Shown: positions 1 to 13,502, counted from the stretch's first letter. The stretch is 64,000 nt of DNA from Shewanella atlantica (GCF_003966265.1 NZ_RXNV01000002.1:579396-643395), one strand, 5' to 3'. Made by a program: numbers and translations. The notes: generated by a model not told the origin, from the sequence alone.

Positions 1-35
1 TTCGACATCTGTGCTTGTTTCGAAACTACTAAAGC

Positions 36-73
36 AAAAAAAACCGAGACATCTATTCAGAGGTCTCGGTTTT
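36..73 (-). terminator. Rho-independent terminator
   Basis: A 10-bp perfect stem (41-50 with 63-72) is flanked on the left by a run of eight A residues, which is a U-tract when read on the minus strand. It lies just downstream of the small ORF at 96-218 and probably ends that transcript. A short T-run on the right could let it act in both directions. Confidence 0.7.
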
Positions 74-95
74 ATCATTCTTGGTGATATAAAAC

Positions 96-218
96 TCAGG
101 TAATGTTGTTTATAACCAGTATTGCAGCTTTCCCGAATGCAGCAAACATAACCGCGCCGAAAACACAGATGATCGCCACATAGGTAAGCCACTGAAAGTA
201 GCGCCTACCATTATCCAT
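96..218 (-). CDS. Small hypothetical membrane protein (40 aa)
   Basis: Reading from an ATG at 218 to a TGA at 96 gives 40 residues: a short polar head (MDNGRRYFQW), then one hydrophobic segment covering about residues 11-36. An AAGGATT ribosome-binding-like sequence lies about 8 nt before the ATG, and a strong terminator follows the stop. The gene is upstream and independent of serS. I do not recognise a family. The RBS, the single membrane helix and the terminator together argue that it is expressed. Its function is unknown. Confidence 0.5.
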   Translation of the reverse strand: MDNGRRYFQWLTYVAIICVFGAVMFAAFGKAAILVINNIT

Positions 219-356
219 TGTGTTTAATCCTTTATTTTAATTATTATTTTAAAGCTGATATTACTCGCTGTTTTTACAAGCTAACGTAAATTGCTATTCA
301 TTTAAATTTCTATTACGCACTACTTGTTTTCAACAAAATCATGCTCAATCAAGCTA

Positions 357-381
357 AGGCACTCATCAAAAATGAGTGCCT
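357..381 (-). terminator. Possible terminator after serS
   Basis: A perfect 10-bp stem (357-366 with 372-381) with a 5-nt A-rich loop sits 16 nt beyond the serS stop. No clear U-tract follows on the minus strand, so it may be a weak terminator or an mRNA 3'-end stabiliser. Confidence 0.4.
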
Positions 382-396
382 CAGTAGATTCAGGCT

Positions 397-1686
<1,290 letters not shown>

Positions 1687-1701
1687 TTATATTCTTAATA
1701 G

Positions 1702-2076
1702 TTAAATGCGAGAAAAAACCAACTGCTGTCCCAAATAGACCATGAATATACATAGACAGAGGTTCAGAGCGATATTAAAAAATGCCTTTAACCAAGCCCC
1801 ACTCTGAATCAATAACAGAGTCTCGTTGGAAAAAGTTGAAAATGTAGTAAGCGCCCCTAAAAGCCCAACACCAACCAATGCCTTAATTTCAGGACTAACT
1901 TGACTGACTTGGCCGAGGGCATAAATTATACCCATCAGAAACGAGCCGATGACATTGACTAACAGTGTACCAAAAGGAAATGCAGAGCCAAATAGCTGAA
2001 GCATGAAAATTGAGAGCAGATAACGAAAAACAGCCCCAATTGATCCTCCCAGTGCGACAAATAGAATATTATTCAT
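1702..2076 (-). CDS. crcB: Fluoride ion channel CrcB (Fluc)
   Basis: A small four-helix membrane protein of 124 aa that works as a dual-topology dimer to let fluoride leave the cytoplasm. Family hallmarks seen are [10 protein letters not shown] near the N terminus and [15 protein letters not shown] in the middle, which includes the TTFSTF pore stretch. Its ATG overlaps the rarA stop by 8 bp, so it is translationally coupled to rarA. No fluoride riboswitch is possible at such an overlap, so expression must follow the upstream genes. Confidence 0.93.
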   Translation of the reverse strand: MNNILFVALGGSIGAVFRYLLSIFMLQLFGSAFPFGTLLVNVIGSFLMGIIYALGQVSQVSPEIKALVGVGLLGALTTFSTFSNETLLLIQSGAWLKAFFNIALNLCLCIFMVYLGQQLVFSRI

Positions 2077-3400
2077 ACCGTTTCATCTCACTGTCTCTGT
2101 CGAGTTGCGCTAAATGATCTAATTTAGCTTTTATGCGCTTCTCAAAACCATGTTCCGTTGGGTAATAAAAACGAGATTCAGCCAGACCTTCGGGGAAATA
2201 ACATTCGCCGCTCGCATAGGAGTTTGGTTCATCATGTGCGTAGCGATAGCCTTCGCCATAGCCAAGATCTTGCATTAACTGTGTGGGCGCATTGCGCAGA
2301 TGCTCAGGCACGGCTTCTTGTCCGGTTTCGCGGGCTAACTGTCTTGCCGCTTTGAATGCCGTATAGACAGAGTTACTCTTAGGTGCACTGGCCAGGTAAA
2401 CTATTGCCTGAGCGATAGCTCTTTCACCTTCAGATGGCCCCACGCGATGGAAGCATTCCCACGCGTTGAGTGCAACCGTCATGGCAACCGGATCGGCATT
2501 GCCAATATCTTCTGACGCAATGGCCAGGAGTCGACGTGCGATATAGAGAGGATCGCATCCCCCTTCCAACATTCGACAAAACCAGTACAAGGCAGCGTCC
2601 GGTGCTGAGCCACGGATGGATTTATGTACCGCTGAGATGAGGTCGTAAAACTGATCGCCATTTTTATCGAAGCCAGCAAGTTGTTGACCGGCAACTTCTA
2701 TGATCATCTCCTCACTGAAGCTGCCACCATCGGCGAGCATATCACTCATCAATTCAATCAGGTTTAATGCCTTGCGCGCATCACCTTCAGATACATTGGC
2801 GAGTTTTAATGCAACATTGTCGGGGATCTGTAACTGACGCTTGCCCAGACCACGTTCCTCGTCTGTCAGCGCCTGTTTAACGATGTGCACTATCTCGTCA
2901 TTGGTCAACTTCTTGATCAGATAAACACGTGCGCGTGATAACAGGGCATTGTTGATCTCAAATGAGGGGTTCTCAGTCGTCGCACCGATAAAAATAACAG
3001 TGCCATCTTCGATAAAGGGAAGAAAGGCATCTTGCTGACTCTTATTGAAACGGTGCACTTCATCGACAAAAAGCAGAGTTCTTTGTCCTCTGGATTCGGC
3101 AACATTCTTTGCATGCTCGATGGCAGTGCGGATCTCTTTCACACCCGAAGTCACTGCCGAAATGCGCTCGACGTGAGCATTGGCATAGTTAGCCACTAAC
3201 TCGGCCAAGGTCGTCTTTCCCGTACCTGGTGGCCCCCAGAACATCATCGAGTGAGCGCGCCCGGCTTCAAGTGCTTTTCGAAGAGGTTTCCCCTCGCCTA
3301 AAAGGTGGGATTGACCAATGTACTGAGACAAGGTCTCTGGCCGCATTCGAGCAGCTAACGGCCTGAAATCGGGTGCAAAATCGAAACTGAAACTTGACAC
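2069..3400 (-). CDS. rarA: Replication-associated recombination protein RarA (MgsA)
   Basis: A clamp-loader-like AAA+ ATPase (443 aa) that acts at stalled replication forks and interacts with SSB. Walker A GPPGTGKT is at residues 56-63, Walker B LLFVDEVH at 109-116, and the sensor-1 stretch GATTENPS at about 139-146; the C-terminal half is the MgsA tetramerisation domain. Translation appears to start at a GTG (3400), 9 bp after the lolA stop. The lolA-rarA-crcB-serS order matches that of enteric bacteria apart from crcB. Confidence 0.95.
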   Translation of the reverse strand: MSSFSFDFAPDFRPLAARMRPETLSQYIGQSHLLGEGKPLRKALEAGRAHSMMFWGPPGTGKTTLAELVANYANAHVERISAVTSGVKEIRTAIEHAKNVAESRGQRTLLFVDEVHRFNKSQQDAFLPFIEDGTVIFIGATTENPSFEINNALLSRARVYLIKKLTNDEIVHIVKQALTDEERGLGKRQLQIPDNVALKLANVSEGDARKALNLIELMSDMLADGGSFSEEMIIEVAGQQLAGFDKNGDQFYDLISAVHKSIRGSAPDAALYWFCRMLEGGCDPLYIARRLLAIASEDIGNADPVAMTVALNAWECFHRVGPSEGERAIAQAIVYLASAPKSNSVYTAFKAARQLARETGQEAVPEHLRNAPTQLMQDLGYGEGYRYAHDEPNSYASGECYFPEGLAESRFYYPTEHGFEKRIKAKLDHLAQLDRDSEMKRYE

Positions 3401-3409
3401 TAAATAGCC

Positions 3410-4036
3410 TTAATTGACGGTATTTAAACGTTGATCATCAATATCAACATCATCAGGAACGGTAAATTTAAACATAGAAAGTTCATCATCAGTGATGGCG
3501 GTTTGATCCGACAACATAAATTGACTCACATTCCCCTGCTGATCTTGCAGCACCATCTGAGTTAAGGTGTTTCCCTCGAAACAGACATCGACGGATTCAA
3601 CACCTGCATCGACACTTTTCGGCGAAATACTAAAACAGCCCTCTTCATTGGTTACTGTGTATTTTGACCAGGTCTCTTCATCACGATGAACTAAAAGGGC
3701 AATCGGCGATGCATTGATAGCCTGATTGAGGTCCATAACTGAAACTTCTTCGGCAAATGGGTTATAGATCCAAACATCACTACCATCGGCAACGATTAAT
3801 GATTCATCTGGCTCAGTAAGATGCCAATAAAATTGATTAGGATAAGCCAGTGCAAATACACCACTCCCTTTCTGGATCTCTTTATTATTGATATCGGTCA
3901 CTGTCTGGGTAAAATTTGCCTTCAACGTCGAAATTTCGGCAAGTTTTGCTTTTAACATGCCTGATTCACTGGCCTGAACGTAACCCGAGACCAATAATGG
4001 CAGGCCGATAGCGAGTATTGATAGGGTTTTTCTCAT
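3410..4036 (-). CDS. lolA: Outer-membrane lipoprotein carrier protein LolA
   Basis: A periplasmic chaperone that takes lipoproteins from the LolCDE transporter and passes them to LolB at the outer membrane. It has a signal peptide ([20 protein letters not shown], then QAS cleavage) and the conserved start of the mature protein with its [16 protein letters not shown] stretch. Two in-frame ATGs lie at 4042 and 4036. The AAGGA motif directly abuts the first and is 6 nt from the second, so I chose the second (208 aa). It sits between ftsK and rarA, as expected. Confidence 0.93.
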   Translation of the reverse strand: MRKTLSILAIGLPLLVSGYVQASESGMLKAKLAEISTLKANFTQTVTDINNKEIQKGSGVFALAYPNQFYWHLTEPDESLIVADGSDVWIYNPFAEEVSVMDLNQAINASPIALLVHRDEETWSKYTVTNEEGCFSISPKSVDAGVESVDVCFEGNTLTQMVLQDQQGNVSQFMLSDQTAITDDELSMFKFTVPDDVDIDDQRLNTVN

Positions 4037-4153
4037 TGTCATTCCTTAAGACTATTTCTTATCTCCAATATTTTATCTTGATTGGAGATACTCTCTGCAT
4101 TAACAGCAGATTAAAATGTATTCATGGTTAGTTATTCTGGCTTAAAAGCTAGC

Positions 4154-6748
4154 CTAAAATACCTTAGGAGGTGGTGGCGCGAGTACCTCACGGTTACCGT
4201 TATGTCCTTGAGAGCTCACTACCCCCTGAGCTTCCATCTGCTCAATGATTCTAGCGGCGCGGTTATAACCTATTTTGAATTTACGTTGTACACTGGATAT
4301 TGAGCCTCTGCGAGTCTCTGTAACGAAAGCAACGGCTTCATCATAAAGCGCATCGGATTCTTCTTCGGCATCGCTGGCTTCTCCGGGTAACAGAACCTGC
4401 TCACCCTCAGTGGAACCCTGCAGGATCTCTTCAATATATTGCGGTTTACCCCGACTATGCCAATCGGCCACGACAGCATGAACTTCGTGATCATCGATAA
4501 AGGCACCATGAACACGGATCGGCACGCTGGTACCTGGTGGCAAGTAGAGCATATCACCCATCCCCAGTAGGGTTTCGGCACCTTGCTGATCTAAGATAGT
4601 ACGTGAGTCGATACGACTCGATACCTGGAACGCCATCCTGGTTGGGATGTTGGCCTTAATAAGACCCGTTATCACATCGACCGACGGTCTTTGTGTCGCG
4701 AGTATCAGGTGAATTCCTGCAGCACGTGCTTTTTGAGCTATTCGGGCGATGAGTTCTTCTACTTTTTTCCCGACAATCATCATCATGTCGGCAAACTCAT
4801 CCACCACGACCACAATAGATGGTAGCTTATCGAGTTCGGGGGCTTCAGGCTCCATACTATCTGAAGATTTCCATAAAGGATCTGTGATCGGTTGACCTGA
4901 TTCTTTCGCCTCTTTTATTTTCGCGTTGTAACCTTTCAGGTTTCGAACGCCAAGGGCCGACATCAGCTTATATCGGCGCTCCATCTCACCGACACACCAA
5001 CGAAGTGAATTAGCCGCTTCTTTCATATCGGTGACGACTTCACAAAGAAGATGCGGGATCCCTTCATAAACTGAGAGCTCGAGCATCTTAGGATCAATCA
5101 TAATAAAACGAACGTCATCGGGTCCGGATTTATACAGCAAGCTGGTGATCATCACATTCACACCGACTGACTTACCAGACCCGGTTGTGCCGGCAACGAG
5201 CAGGTGAGGCATTTTACCCAAGTCAACAACGACCGGCTCGCCGGCAATATCCTGACCTAACACCATACTCAAATGTGACTTACTCTCTGCGAACGTTTGA
5301 CTGTCCAACACATCTCGCATAAATACCGTTTCGCGGAACTTATTAGGTAGTTCAATGCCAACGTAGGCCTTGCCAGGGATCACTTCCACAACTCGGACAC
5401 TTTCAGCCAGTAATGAGCGTGCCAAGTCTTTCGACAGATTCGTTATCTTGGATGCTTTAACACCCGGCGCCAATTCAAGCTCGAATCGAGTTACTACGGG
5501 ACCGGGGAAAACCCCAACAACCTTAGCGACGATATTAAAATCGGCAAGTTTAACCTCTACCAGTGCCCCAACCTGCTCTAACTCTTCACGGCTTATTGGA
5601 TTAGCTTTTCTGTTAGGAACATCTAACAGTGAGATGTCTGGCAGTGGAGCCATTGGTGTCTTCGCCTGCTCCAAATCTTGCCCTGGCAGCACCACGATGC
5701 CATCAACGATTTTAGCCGATTCAGCAACCTTAGGTTTCACTGGGGCTACTGCGCCGACCGATGTGTGGCTGTCAAAATCAATATCATCGAGTTCAGTTTC
5801 CGGAGCTGTGGCAGACGGGGCCAGATGGACCTCATCATCGATAGCATCCTCTTCACTTTCAAGTTGTGGCTCGATACGACTGTTTGCGTTTAGCTGTTCA
5901 CCGTGATTTAGCTCTTCAAATTGATTCAAGTGAGTATCTAAACGTTCGGAATCAAGCTCTTCATCTTCAAAGTCATCTTCCGATTGATTGCGTTTCTCTT
6001 TGAATTTATCGAATACAGACATGAAGCCTTGTGTATCTTCGGTTTCACCAGAGTCACGTTTGAAGCGTTCGGGTAGCGAACGTAGTGAGTTGAATACCCA
6101 AATAGCGGAGAACCCCGTTAGATCGACAATCGTTAACCAGCTAATCCCGGTAAGTAACGTAAAGCCAGCCCCAACGAAACAAAGTAACAGTAGAGTGGTG
6201 CCTAGTTTATTAAAATAGGGCAACATGGCATCGCGGATCACATCTCCGGCGACGCCTCCGGCTGAGAATTCATAGATATCATTAGCATTCATACTAGCCA
6301 GGGCGGCTAAACTGAACACTATGAGCAGAAACCCTATAAGCCTTAAACCTACCGAGAAGTAATCAATTTCGAGTAACTTATGGGTACGCTTAAACAGCAA
6401 CCAGCCTGTCAACGCCATAATTATAGGAATAAGGTACGCGGTGTAACCGTAGAAATAGAACAACACATCGGCTGTCCAAGCACCCACAGCTCCGGTCACA
6501 TTTTGAATTTCACCTTCGAAATGAGACTGACTCCAACCCGGATCGGACGAGTGAAAACTACTGAGGGCAAGAAGAACATAAGTTGCTAGCATGCAACAAA
6601 AAATGAGGCCCCCCTCCAGAAGACGCTGCACTCCGCTTAGCGTTTTAATACTATTTCCCTTAGACAAATGAAAACCCACGAAAAAGAATAAGACAGGTCG
6701 TTCTAAGATATCAAAAATATCGTCCTTTTGCAGCGATTTAAGCTGCAC
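4154..6748 (-). CDS. ftsK: DNA translocase FtsK
   Basis: A septal membrane protein that pumps the chromosome termini apart and activates XerCD recombination at dif. Four or so membrane helices lie in the first 210 residues. A charged, low-complexity linker (about 235-400) follows, which is short for this family. Then comes the RecA-like motor with Walker [10 protein letters not shown] and Walker [12 protein letters not shown], and a C-terminal winged-helix gamma domain ([19 protein letters not shown]). The GTG at 6748 gives 864 aa, but family N termini align better with a TTG at 6667, so the true start may be there. Confidence 0.95.
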   Translation of the reverse strand: MQLKSLQKDDIFDILERPVLFFFVGFHLSKGNSIKTLSGVQRLLEGGLIFCCMLATYVLLALSSFHSSDPGWSQSHFEGEIQNVTGAVGAWTADVLFYFYGYTAYLIPIIMALTGWLLFKRTHKLLEIDYFSVGLRLIGFLLIVFSLAALASMNANDIYEFSAGGVAGDVIRDAMLPYFNKLGTTLLLLCFVGAGFTLLTGISWLTIVDLTGFSAIWVFNSLRSLPERFKRDSGETEDTQGFMSVFDKFKEKRNQSEDDFEDEELDSERLDTHLNQFEELNHGEQLNANSRIEPQLESEEDAIDDEVHLAPSATAPETELDDIDFDSHTSVGAVAPVKPKVAESAKIVDGIVVLPGQDLEQAKTPMAPLPDISLLDVPNRKANPISREELEQVGALVEVKLADFNIVAKVVGVFPGPVVTRFELELAPGVKASKITNLSKDLARSLLAESVRVVEVIPGKAYVGIELPNKFRETVFMRDVLDSQTFAESKSHLSMVLGQDIAGEPVVVDLGKMPHLLVAGTTGSGKSVGVNVMITSLLYKSGPDDVRFIMIDPKMLELSVYEGIPHLLCEVVTDMKEAANSLRWCVGEMERRYKLMSALGVRNLKGYNAKIKEAKESGQPITDPLWKSSDSMEPEAPELDKLPSIVVVVDEFADMMMIVGKKVEELIARIAQKARAAGIHLILATQRPSVDVITGLIKANIPTRMAFQVSSRIDSRTILDQQGAETLLGMGDMLYLPPGTSVPIRVHGAFIDDHEVHAVVADWHSRGKPQYIEEILQGSTEGEQVLLPGEASDAEEESDALYDEAVAFVTETRRGSISSVQRKFKIGYNRAARIIEQMEAQGVVSSQGHNGNREVLAPPPPKVF

Positions 6749-6802
6749 AATCTCATTATCTATGGTTTATTTAATGTAAATGATGAATTTATAAACAGGA
6801 TA

Positions 6803-6832
6803 AAAAAAGGAGCCATAGTTGGCTCCTTTTTT
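6803..6832 (-). terminator. Rho-independent terminator of lrp
   Basis: A perfect stem (AAAAAAGGAGCCA and its complement around a 4-nt loop) with A-runs on the left and T-runs on the right lies 20 nt beyond the lrp stop. It separates lrp from ftsK and can act in both directions. Confidence 0.85.
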
Positions 6833-6851
6833 GGTGTTACGGACTTAGAAA

Positions 6852-7355
6852 TTAAGATTCAGCGGTAACATTTATTGCAACTTTACTCGTCTGCTTTACC
6901 TCTTCCATCACAACATATGTGCGAGTGTCAGAAACAGAAGGCAGTCTAAGTAAAGTCTCACCTAATAAGCGGCGGTACGCAGACATGTCTGATACACGCG
7001 TTTTCAAAAGATAGTCAAAATCGCCGGATACCAGGTGACACTCTTGAATGTCATCGAGTAATTGAACTGCACGATTAAATTTATCAAACACTTCCGAACT
7101 ATCACGATTAAGCGTAATTTCAACAAATACAAGCAAGGATGCACCCAAAAAATGGGGATTAACTAGTGCCGTATATCCATTAATATACCCTTGTTTTTCA
7201 AGTCTTTTAACTCTCTCTAAACAAGGGGTAGGACTTAAGCCTACACGTTTTGAAAGCTCAACATTGGAAATGCGACCGTCAATTTGTAACTCATTAAGTA
7301 TGTTTCGATCTATCCGATCTAAGTCTTTTATAGGACTCTTTTTATTATTAACCAT
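6852..7355 (-). CDS. lrp: Leucine-responsive regulatory protein Lrp
   Basis: A global feast/famine regulator of 167 aa with an N-terminal helix-turn-helix (DGRISNVELSKRVGLSPTPC) and a C-terminal RAM/AsnC ligand-binding domain. The length and the position next to ftsK match true Lrp, not one of the many AsnC paralogues. It is divergent from ald, the alanine dehydrogenase gene, across 180 bp. Lrp-family control of ald is known in several bacteria, so direct control here is likely but not shown. Its own terminator sits just downstream. Confidence 0.93.
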   Translation of the reverse strand: MVNNKKSPIKDLDRIDRNILNELQIDGRISNVELSKRVGLSPTPCLERVKRLEKQGYINGYTALVNPHFLGASLLVFVEITLNRDSSEVFDKFNRAVQLLDDIQECHLVSGDFDYLLKTRVSDMSAYRRLLGETLLRLPSVSDTRTYVVMEEVKQTSKVAINVTAES

Positions 7356-7535
7356 ATTTTTAACCTTGCTTTATTACTAAAACAACATTTATCACTACGT
7401 ATGTCAAAACTTCAGCAGCATAAACTGCCGAACTGATACTATACTAGATTTCCCTGAGACAAGCACGTTCAGGACACGACAAAATAACAATTACACCCAT
7501 AAAAAATGGGTTTTTATGCAATTTGAGGCTCGAAG

Positions 7536-8651
7536 ATGATAATTGGTGTACCTAAAGAAATCAAAAACCACGAGTATCGTGTTGGAATGGTCCCTTCAAG
7601 TGTACGTGAATTGACAAATAAAGGTCATACGGTCTTTATTGAAGCAAACGCAGGTACTGGGATTGGTTTTACAGATCAAGACTATATCGATGTTGGCGCA
7701 TCAATTTTAGCTACCGCAGCAGAAGTATTTGCTACAGCGGAAATGATTGTAAAAGTCAAAGAGCCACAGGCTGTTGAGCGTGCTATGTTACGCGAAGATC
7801 AACTCCTGTTTACCTATTTGCATCTTGCTCCGGATCTTCCACAAACTGAAGATTTAGTCAAAAGTGGATCAGTTTGTATCGCTTACGAAACTGTGACCGA
7901 TGACCGTGGCGCCCTTCCCCTTCTTGCACCAATGTCTGAAGTTGCCGGCAGAATGTCTATTCAGGCAGGTGCCATGGCGCTTGAGAAAAACATGGGTGGC
8001 CGTGGTATGTTACTGGGCGGCGTGCCGGGTGTTGAGCCAGCCAAGGTAGTTATCATTGGTGGTGGCATGGTTGGTACTAATGCTGCGCAAATGGCTGTTG
8101 GTCTTGGTGCAGATGTAGTTATTCTTGACCGTAGCATTGAGACTTTAAGACGTCTGAATGTTCAATTCGATAATAGAGTAAAGGCTATCTACTCAACGGC
8201 TGATGCCATTGAAAAGCATGTTCTTGAAGCCGATTTGGTAATTGGTGGTGTACTGGTTCCGGGTGCAGCAGCCCCTAAACTTGTCACTAAAGATCATATC
8301 AAACGCATGAAGCCAGGTTCGGCAATCGTTGATGTTGCCATTGACCAAGGTGGTTGTATCGAGACATCTCATGCTACTACTCACCAGGATCCTACCTATA
8401 TCGTCGATGACGTGGTTCATTATTGTGTTGCCAACATGCCTGGCGCCGTTGCTCGTACGTCAACGTTCGCACTAAACAATGCAACCCTGCCTTATATCAT
8501 TAAGCTTGCCGAGCTTGGTTATAGAAAAGCACTGTTACAGGACAAGCACTTGCTTAATGGCCTTAACGTCATGCACGGAAAGATCACCTGTAGTGAAGTT
8601 GCCGAAGCGCTTAACATGGAATTTGTCGACCCGGCAATCTTACTTAACTAA
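7536..8651 (+). CDS. ald: Alanine dehydrogenase
   Basis: An NAD-dependent enzyme of 371 aa that interconverts L-alanine and pyruvate plus ammonia. Seen are the family N terminus [20 protein letters not shown], the VKVKEPQ stretch and the nucleotide-binding [20 protein letters not shown] near residue 170. It lies between lrp and trxB, which are neighbours in enteric bacteria, so it is an insertion into an old gene order. The divergent lrp suggests control by Lrp. A strong terminator closes the transcript. Confidence 0.96.
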   Translation: MIIGVPKEIKNHEYRVGMVPSSVRELTNKGHTVFIEANAGTGIGFTDQDYIDVGASILATAAEVFATAEMIVKVKEPQAVERAMLREDQLLFTYLHLAPDLPQTEDLVKSGSVCIAYETVTDDRGALPLLAPMSEVAGRMSIQAGAMALEKNMGGRGMLLGGVPGVEPAKVVIIGGGMVGTNAAQMAVGLGADVVILDRSIETLRRLNVQFDNRVKAIYSTADAIEKHVLEADLVIGGVLVPGAAAPKLVTKDHIKRMKPGSAIVDVAIDQGGCIETSHATTHQDPTYIVDDVVHYCVANMPGAVARTSTFALNNATLPYIIKLAELGYRKALLQDKHLLNGLNVMHGKITCSEVAEALNMEFVDPAILLN

Positions 8652-8686
8652 TACAAGAACTAATTCAAGTTTTAGTTAAAACAATC

Positions 8687-9750
<1,064 letters not shown>

Positions 9751-9773
9751 TAGCCAGAGTGGAATTAAAAATT

Positions 9774-9804
9774 AAAATAGTAGGCATTTGCCTACTATTT
9801 TTTT
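9774..9804 (+). terminator. Rho-independent terminator of trxB
   Basis: A long perfect stem (AAAATAGTAGGC with its complement, 4-nt loop) is followed by T7, starting 24 nt after the trxB stop. Confidence 0.9.
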
Positions 9805-9854
9805 GTCTGTATTTTTCACCGATACTCAGAAAATTAAGATCAAAATGCTATTTG

Positions 9855-10036
9855 CAAATAGACATAAGTGTTCCAAGCACAAAGTCTATTTGGTTCCATC
9901 CGTGGCAAATAGACATAAGTGTTCCAGACACAAAGTCTATTTGGTTCCATCCGTGGCAAATAGGCATAAGTGCTCCAGACACAAAGTCTATTTGGTTCCA
10001 TCCGTGGCAAATAGACATAAGTGTTCCAGACACAAA
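9855..10036. repeat. 51-bp tandem repeat, about 3.5 copies
   Basis: Units start at 9855, 9906, 9957 and 10008 with an exact 51-bp period; the last is cut after about 29 bp. Copies differ by only a few bases. Each full unit carries an inverted repeat, CAAATAGAC with GTCTATTTG, so the array folds into a row of hairpins. Because 51 is a multiple of 3, long open frames appear on both strands across it; these are by-products, not genes. It lies between the convergent 3' ends of trxB and rplT. Confidence 0.9.
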
Positions 10037-10060
10037 AAAGGGACCCGAAGGTCCCTTTTT
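10034..10060 (-). terminator. Rho-independent terminator of rplT operon
   Basis: A perfect stem (AAAAAGGGACC with GGTCCCTTTTT around CGAA) lies 20 nt beyond the rplT stop, with a U-tract on the minus strand. A T5 run also follows on the plus strand, so it is probably bidirectional and insulates the tandem repeat side. Confidence 0.85.
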
Positions 10061-10079
10061 AAATAGATGTACTAACTAA

Positions 10080-10439
10080 TTACTTAGCTAATGCTTCTTT
10101 TGCTTTCTCAACTAAAGTTGTAAATACAACTTTATCGAAAACAGCGATGTCAGCTAGGATCTTACGATCGATTTCAATAGAGGCTTTTTTCAAACCATTA
10201 ATGAAACGGCTGTAAGACAGACCATTTTGACGAGCTGCCGCATTGATACGTGCAATCCAAAGTTGACGGAATTGACGTTTCTTCTGACGACGGTCACGGT
10301 AAGCATATTGACCAGCTTTAGTTACAGCTTGAACTGCAACGCGGTAAGTACGTGAGCGAGCTCCGTAATAACCTTTGGCTAATTTAAGTACTTTCTTGTG
10401 ACGAGCACGAGCGGTTACACCACGCTTAACTCTAGGCAT
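10080..10439 (-). CDS. rplT: 50S ribosomal protein L20
   Basis: An early-assembling 23S rRNA-binding protein of 119 aa, with the basic N terminus [19 protein letters not shown] and the [12 protein letters not shown] stretch that define L20. It is the last gene of thrS-infC-rpmI-rplT, 18 bp after rpmI. In enteric bacteria L20 represses rpmI-rplT translation by binding a leader pseudoknot. Whether the same folding exists here was not assessed. Confidence 0.97.
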   Translation of the reverse strand: MPRVKRGVTARARHKKVLKLAKGYYGARSRTYRVAVQAVTKAGQYAYRDRRQKKRQFRQLWIARINAAARQNGLSYSRFINGLKKASIEIDRKILADIAVFDKVVFTTLVEKAKEALAK

Positions 10440-10457
10440 TGTTCATTGCTCCTTTAA

Positions 10458-10652
10458 TTAAGCGTATGGTAGTTGACGTGCGATTGCTGGCACATCAGAC
10501 TTAGCTACTTGACATTTTGCACGTAAGTGACGTTTACGCTTAGTGCTCTTCTTGGTCAAAATGTGACGTAAATGGGCTTGCTTACGCTTGAAACCATTGG
10601 CGGTTTTCTTAAAACGCTTCGCTACACCCTTGTCTGTTTTCATTTTAGGCAT
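10458..10652 (-). CDS. rpmI: 50S ribosomal protein L35
   Basis: A 64-aa basic ribosomal protein with the N terminus [20 protein letters not shown] and the central [19 protein letters not shown] typical of L35. It follows infC after an 86-bp gap and precedes rplT, the classical order. Confidence 0.97.
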   Translation of the reverse strand: MPKMKTDKGVAKRFKKTANGFKRKQAHLRHILTKKSTKRKRHLRAKCQVAKSDVPAIARQLPYA

Positions 10653-10738
10653 TGCTAAAACTCCGCATTGGGATATTAATAAAACGCAAGGCGAGCAGAG
10701 ACCTTAACAGACCCCTGCTACTTTTAATTTTGGCCTTA

Positions 10739-11281
10739 CTATTTCTTTTTCGGCGCGAGGACCATCACAGCTTGACGACCTTCCATTTTCGGGAAAGACT
10801 CAACTACTGCTATCTCAGCCAAATCATCTTTAATACGATTCAAAAGATTCATACCAAGACTTTGGTGAGCCATTTCGCGACCACGAAAACGCAGCGTTAC
10901 TTTCGCTTTGTCACCGTCATCTAGAAAACGATTCAGGTTGCGTAGTTTTACCTGATAATCGTTTTCATCAGTACCGGGACGGAATTTAACTTCCTTCACC
11001 TGTATCTGTTTCTGCTTCTTCTTTTGTTCTTTTTGAGCTTTCGCTTTATCAAAAAGGAACTTTCCGTAGTCCATTATACGGCATACAGGCGGCTCAGCGT
11101 TAGGGCTAATTTCAACCAGGTCTACACCGGCCTCATCAGCTAACTCTTGTGCTTCCCTAATGGTTAAGACTCCAAGAGCCTCACCTTCTAAACCGTTCAG
11201 ACGTACTTCTGAAACGCCAGTGATGAGTTCGTTTATTCTATTCGGGGCCGCCTGGCGCCCTGCTGTTTTCTTGATCTTTAT
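10739..11281 (-). CDS. infC: Translation initiation factor IF-3 (AUA start)
   Basis: Binds the 30S subunit, checks initiator tRNA and start codons and keeps the subunits apart. The first in-frame ATG (11074) falls in the conserved linker sequence [12 protein letters not shown], so it is not the start. Reading upstream, the frame stays open through [12 protein letters not shown] and NRIN to an ATA codon at 11281, giving the standard 180 aa. A GGAGG in the last codons of thrS lies about 9 nt before it. E. coli uses the equally rare AUU here for autoregulation, so AUA probably serves the same purpose. Confidence 0.93.
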   Translation of the reverse strand: MKIKKTAGRQAAPNRINELITGVSEVRLNGLEGEALGVLTIREAQELADEAGVDLVEISPNAEPPVCRIMDYGKFLFDKAKAQKEQKKKQKQIQVKEVKFRPGTDENDYQVKLRNLNRFLDDGDKAKVTLRFRGREMAHQSLGMNLLNRIKDDLAEIAVVESFPKMEGRQAVMVLAPKKK

Positions 11282-11284
11282 GAC

Positions 11285-13213
11285 CTAATCCTCCAACAAA
11301 TTGAGACTACGGAGCGAAATTTGTTCATTGAGCTTAGCGGCGAAATCTTCTATTCGCATCTTGCCTAAGTCAACACCATCTCTGGTTCGCACCGCAACTT
11401 CCTTATTATCCATTTCTTGATCGCCGACGACCAATAAATAAGGAACACGCCTTAAGGTGTGCTCGCGTATTTTAAAGCCTATCTTCTCATTCCTCAAGTC
11501 TTTAGATGCACGAATTCCGTTTTCTTTGAAGATATTTACTACTTCATCGACATAATCGGACTGTTTATCGGTGATATTCATCACCACGACTTGCATTGGG
11601 GCTAACCAAGTAGGGAATTTACCCGCATACTCTTCAATAAGAATACCCAGGAAACGCTCTAATGAGCCTAAAATAGCTCGGTGGATCATTACTGGCGTTT
11701 GACGGCTGTTATCTTCGGCAACATAAGTTGCACCAAGACGACCCGGCAAAGCGTAATCCAGCTGAACCGTACCACACTGCCATGCTCGATCCAGACAATC
11801 ATGCAGAGTAAATTCGATTTTAGGACCGTAGAAAGCACCTTCGCCCGGTAAGATCTCAAATTCGATATCATTAGCATTAAGGGCTTGTTTAAGGGCTTCT
11901 TCTGCTCTGTCCCACATATCGTCATCACCGATACGCTTTTCAGGGCGTGTCGACAATTTAACTACGATATCTTTGAAGCCAAATGTTTCATAGGTGTCAT
12001 ATACCATCTTGATACAGGCACTGACTTCCTGTTGCACTTGATCTTCGGTACAGAAAACATGTGCATCATCTTGAGTAAAGCCACGAACGCGCATCAAACC
12101 GTGTAGTGAACCCGATGGTTCGTTACGGTGACAACAGCCAAACTCAGCCATACGAAGCGGTAGATCACGGTATGATTTAAGACCTTGGTTAAAGATCTGT
12201 ACATGACCCGGACAGTTCATCGGCTTCACAGCGTATTCACGATTTTCAGAATTCGTGGTGAACATAGCTTCCGAGTACTTATCCCAGTGACCCGAACGTT
12301 CCCAAAGTACTCTGTCCATCATTAGCGGACCTTTTACTTCCTGATAAGTATATTGGCCAAGCTTTTGACGAATAAACTTCTCAAGCTCAAGGAACAAGCT
12401 CCAGCCATCGTTATGCCAGAACACCATGCCAGGTGCTTCTTCCTGCATATGATAAAGATCAAGCTGCTTACCAATCTTGCGATGGTCACGCTTAGCCGCT
12501 TCTTCCAGACGATTGAGGTGTACTTTAAGTGCTTTTTTGTCTGCCCAGGCAGTACCATAAACACGTTGCAACATCTTGTTGTCTGAGTTACCGCGCCAGT
12601 ATGCACCAGCCACACTCATCAGTTTGAAATTTTGACAGAACTTCATGTTTGGTACATGAGGGCCACGGCACATATCAACATATTCTTCATGATGATATAA
12701 CGCTGGCTCGTCGTCTTTACTGATGTTTTCATCCAAGATTTCCATCTTGTATGTTTCGCCGCGAGCTTCAAATGTATCGCGAGCCACCTGCCAACTACCT
12801 ACACGCTTCTCAACTTTGTAGTTTGTCTTTGCAAGTTGGGTCATACGCTTTTGAAGCGCATCGATATCTTCCTGAGTTAGCTTGTGGTCAAGATCGATAT
12901 CATAGTAAAAACCATTATCGATAACCGGACCGATAGCCATCTTAGCTTCAGGCCATAATTGCTTGAATGCATGACCGAGCAGATGCGCACAAGAATGACG
13001 AAGGATCTCTACACCCTCTTCATCTTTAGCGGTAATAATTGAAAGCTCTGAATCGGTATCGATGATATCGCAAGCATCTTTAAGCTCACCATTAACTCGA
13101 CCGGCGATACATGCTTTAGCAAGACCGGGACCGATATCGGCAGCAACATCTAAAGTAGAAACAGGGTTGGCAAACTCACGTTTGCTTCCATCAGGAAGTG
13201 TAATAACAGGCAT
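11285..13213 (-). CDS. thrS: Threonyl-tRNA synthetase
   Basis: A class II synthetase of 642 aa, the E. coli length. Domains in order: N-terminal TGS domain ([14 protein letters not shown]), the SAD editing domain with [10 protein letters not shown] at about residues 73-82, the catalytic core with MNCPGH and FRNE-like [19 protein letters not shown], and the C-terminal anticodon-binding domain. It is the first gene of the operon, 3 nt before the infC start. The E. coli thrS operator mechanism is possible, but I did not identify an operator in the 5' region. Confidence 0.97.
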   Translation of the reverse strand: MPVITLPDGSKREFANPVSTLDVAADIGPGLAKACIAGRVNGELKDACDIIDTDSELSIITAKDEEGVEILRHSCAHLLGHAFKQLWPEAKMAIGPVIDNGFYYDIDLDHKLTQEDIDALQKRMTQLAKTNYKVEKRVGSWQVARDTFEARGETYKMEILDENISKDDEPALYHHEEYVDMCRGPHVPNMKFCQNFKLMSVAGAYWRGNSDNKMLQRVYGTAWADKKALKVHLNRLEEAAKRDHRKIGKQLDLYHMQEEAPGMVFWHNDGWSLFLELEKFIRQKLGQYTYQEVKGPLMMDRVLWERSGHWDKYSEAMFTTNSENREYAVKPMNCPGHVQIFNQGLKSYRDLPLRMAEFGCCHRNEPSGSLHGLMRVRGFTQDDAHVFCTEDQVQQEVSACIKMVYDTYETFGFKDIVVKLSTRPEKRIGDDDMWDRAEEALKQALNANDIEFEILPGEGAFYGPKIEFTLHDCLDRAWQCGTVQLDYALPGRLGATYVAEDNSRQTPVMIHRAILGSLERFLGILIEEYAGKFPTWLAPMQVVVMNITDKQSDYVDEVVNIFKENGIRASKDLRNEKIGFKIREHTLRRVPYLLVVGDQEMDNKEVAVRTRDGVDLGKMRIEDFAAKLNEQISLRSLNLLED

Positions 13214-13502
13214 GAAATTTCCTTATCCAGTGGTGACCCCCACGTAGGGCCACTTGCTAATTAAATAATAAAAAGAAAAGTACCAATGGGGTAAGCCATT
13301 ACAAGAGTCTTAATCACCTTAGGCACAAGAGCGTAATTCTACGAGATTTAGTCCTTATTGCGCAAGCAAAACAGCTCGATTCAGTCACCCAAAATGTGTT
13401 TATGCTCATAAATATAATGTCACTATATTAAAACGTTAATGTCATCAATCTTTCACCTGCATATTTTAGTGTAATCGCATCTTTATACGGAGGAGAAATA
13501 AG

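Noticed and set aside
5370..5906. Plus-strand 178-aa serine-rich ORF
   Set aside because: It is a shadow of the ftsK linker and motor domain on the opposite strand, which has clear family motifs.
9759..10079. Overlapping open frames of 61-106 aa across the tandem repeat, on both strands
   Set aside because: They arise because the 51-bp period is a multiple of three. They lie after the trxB terminator and lack plausible start signals.
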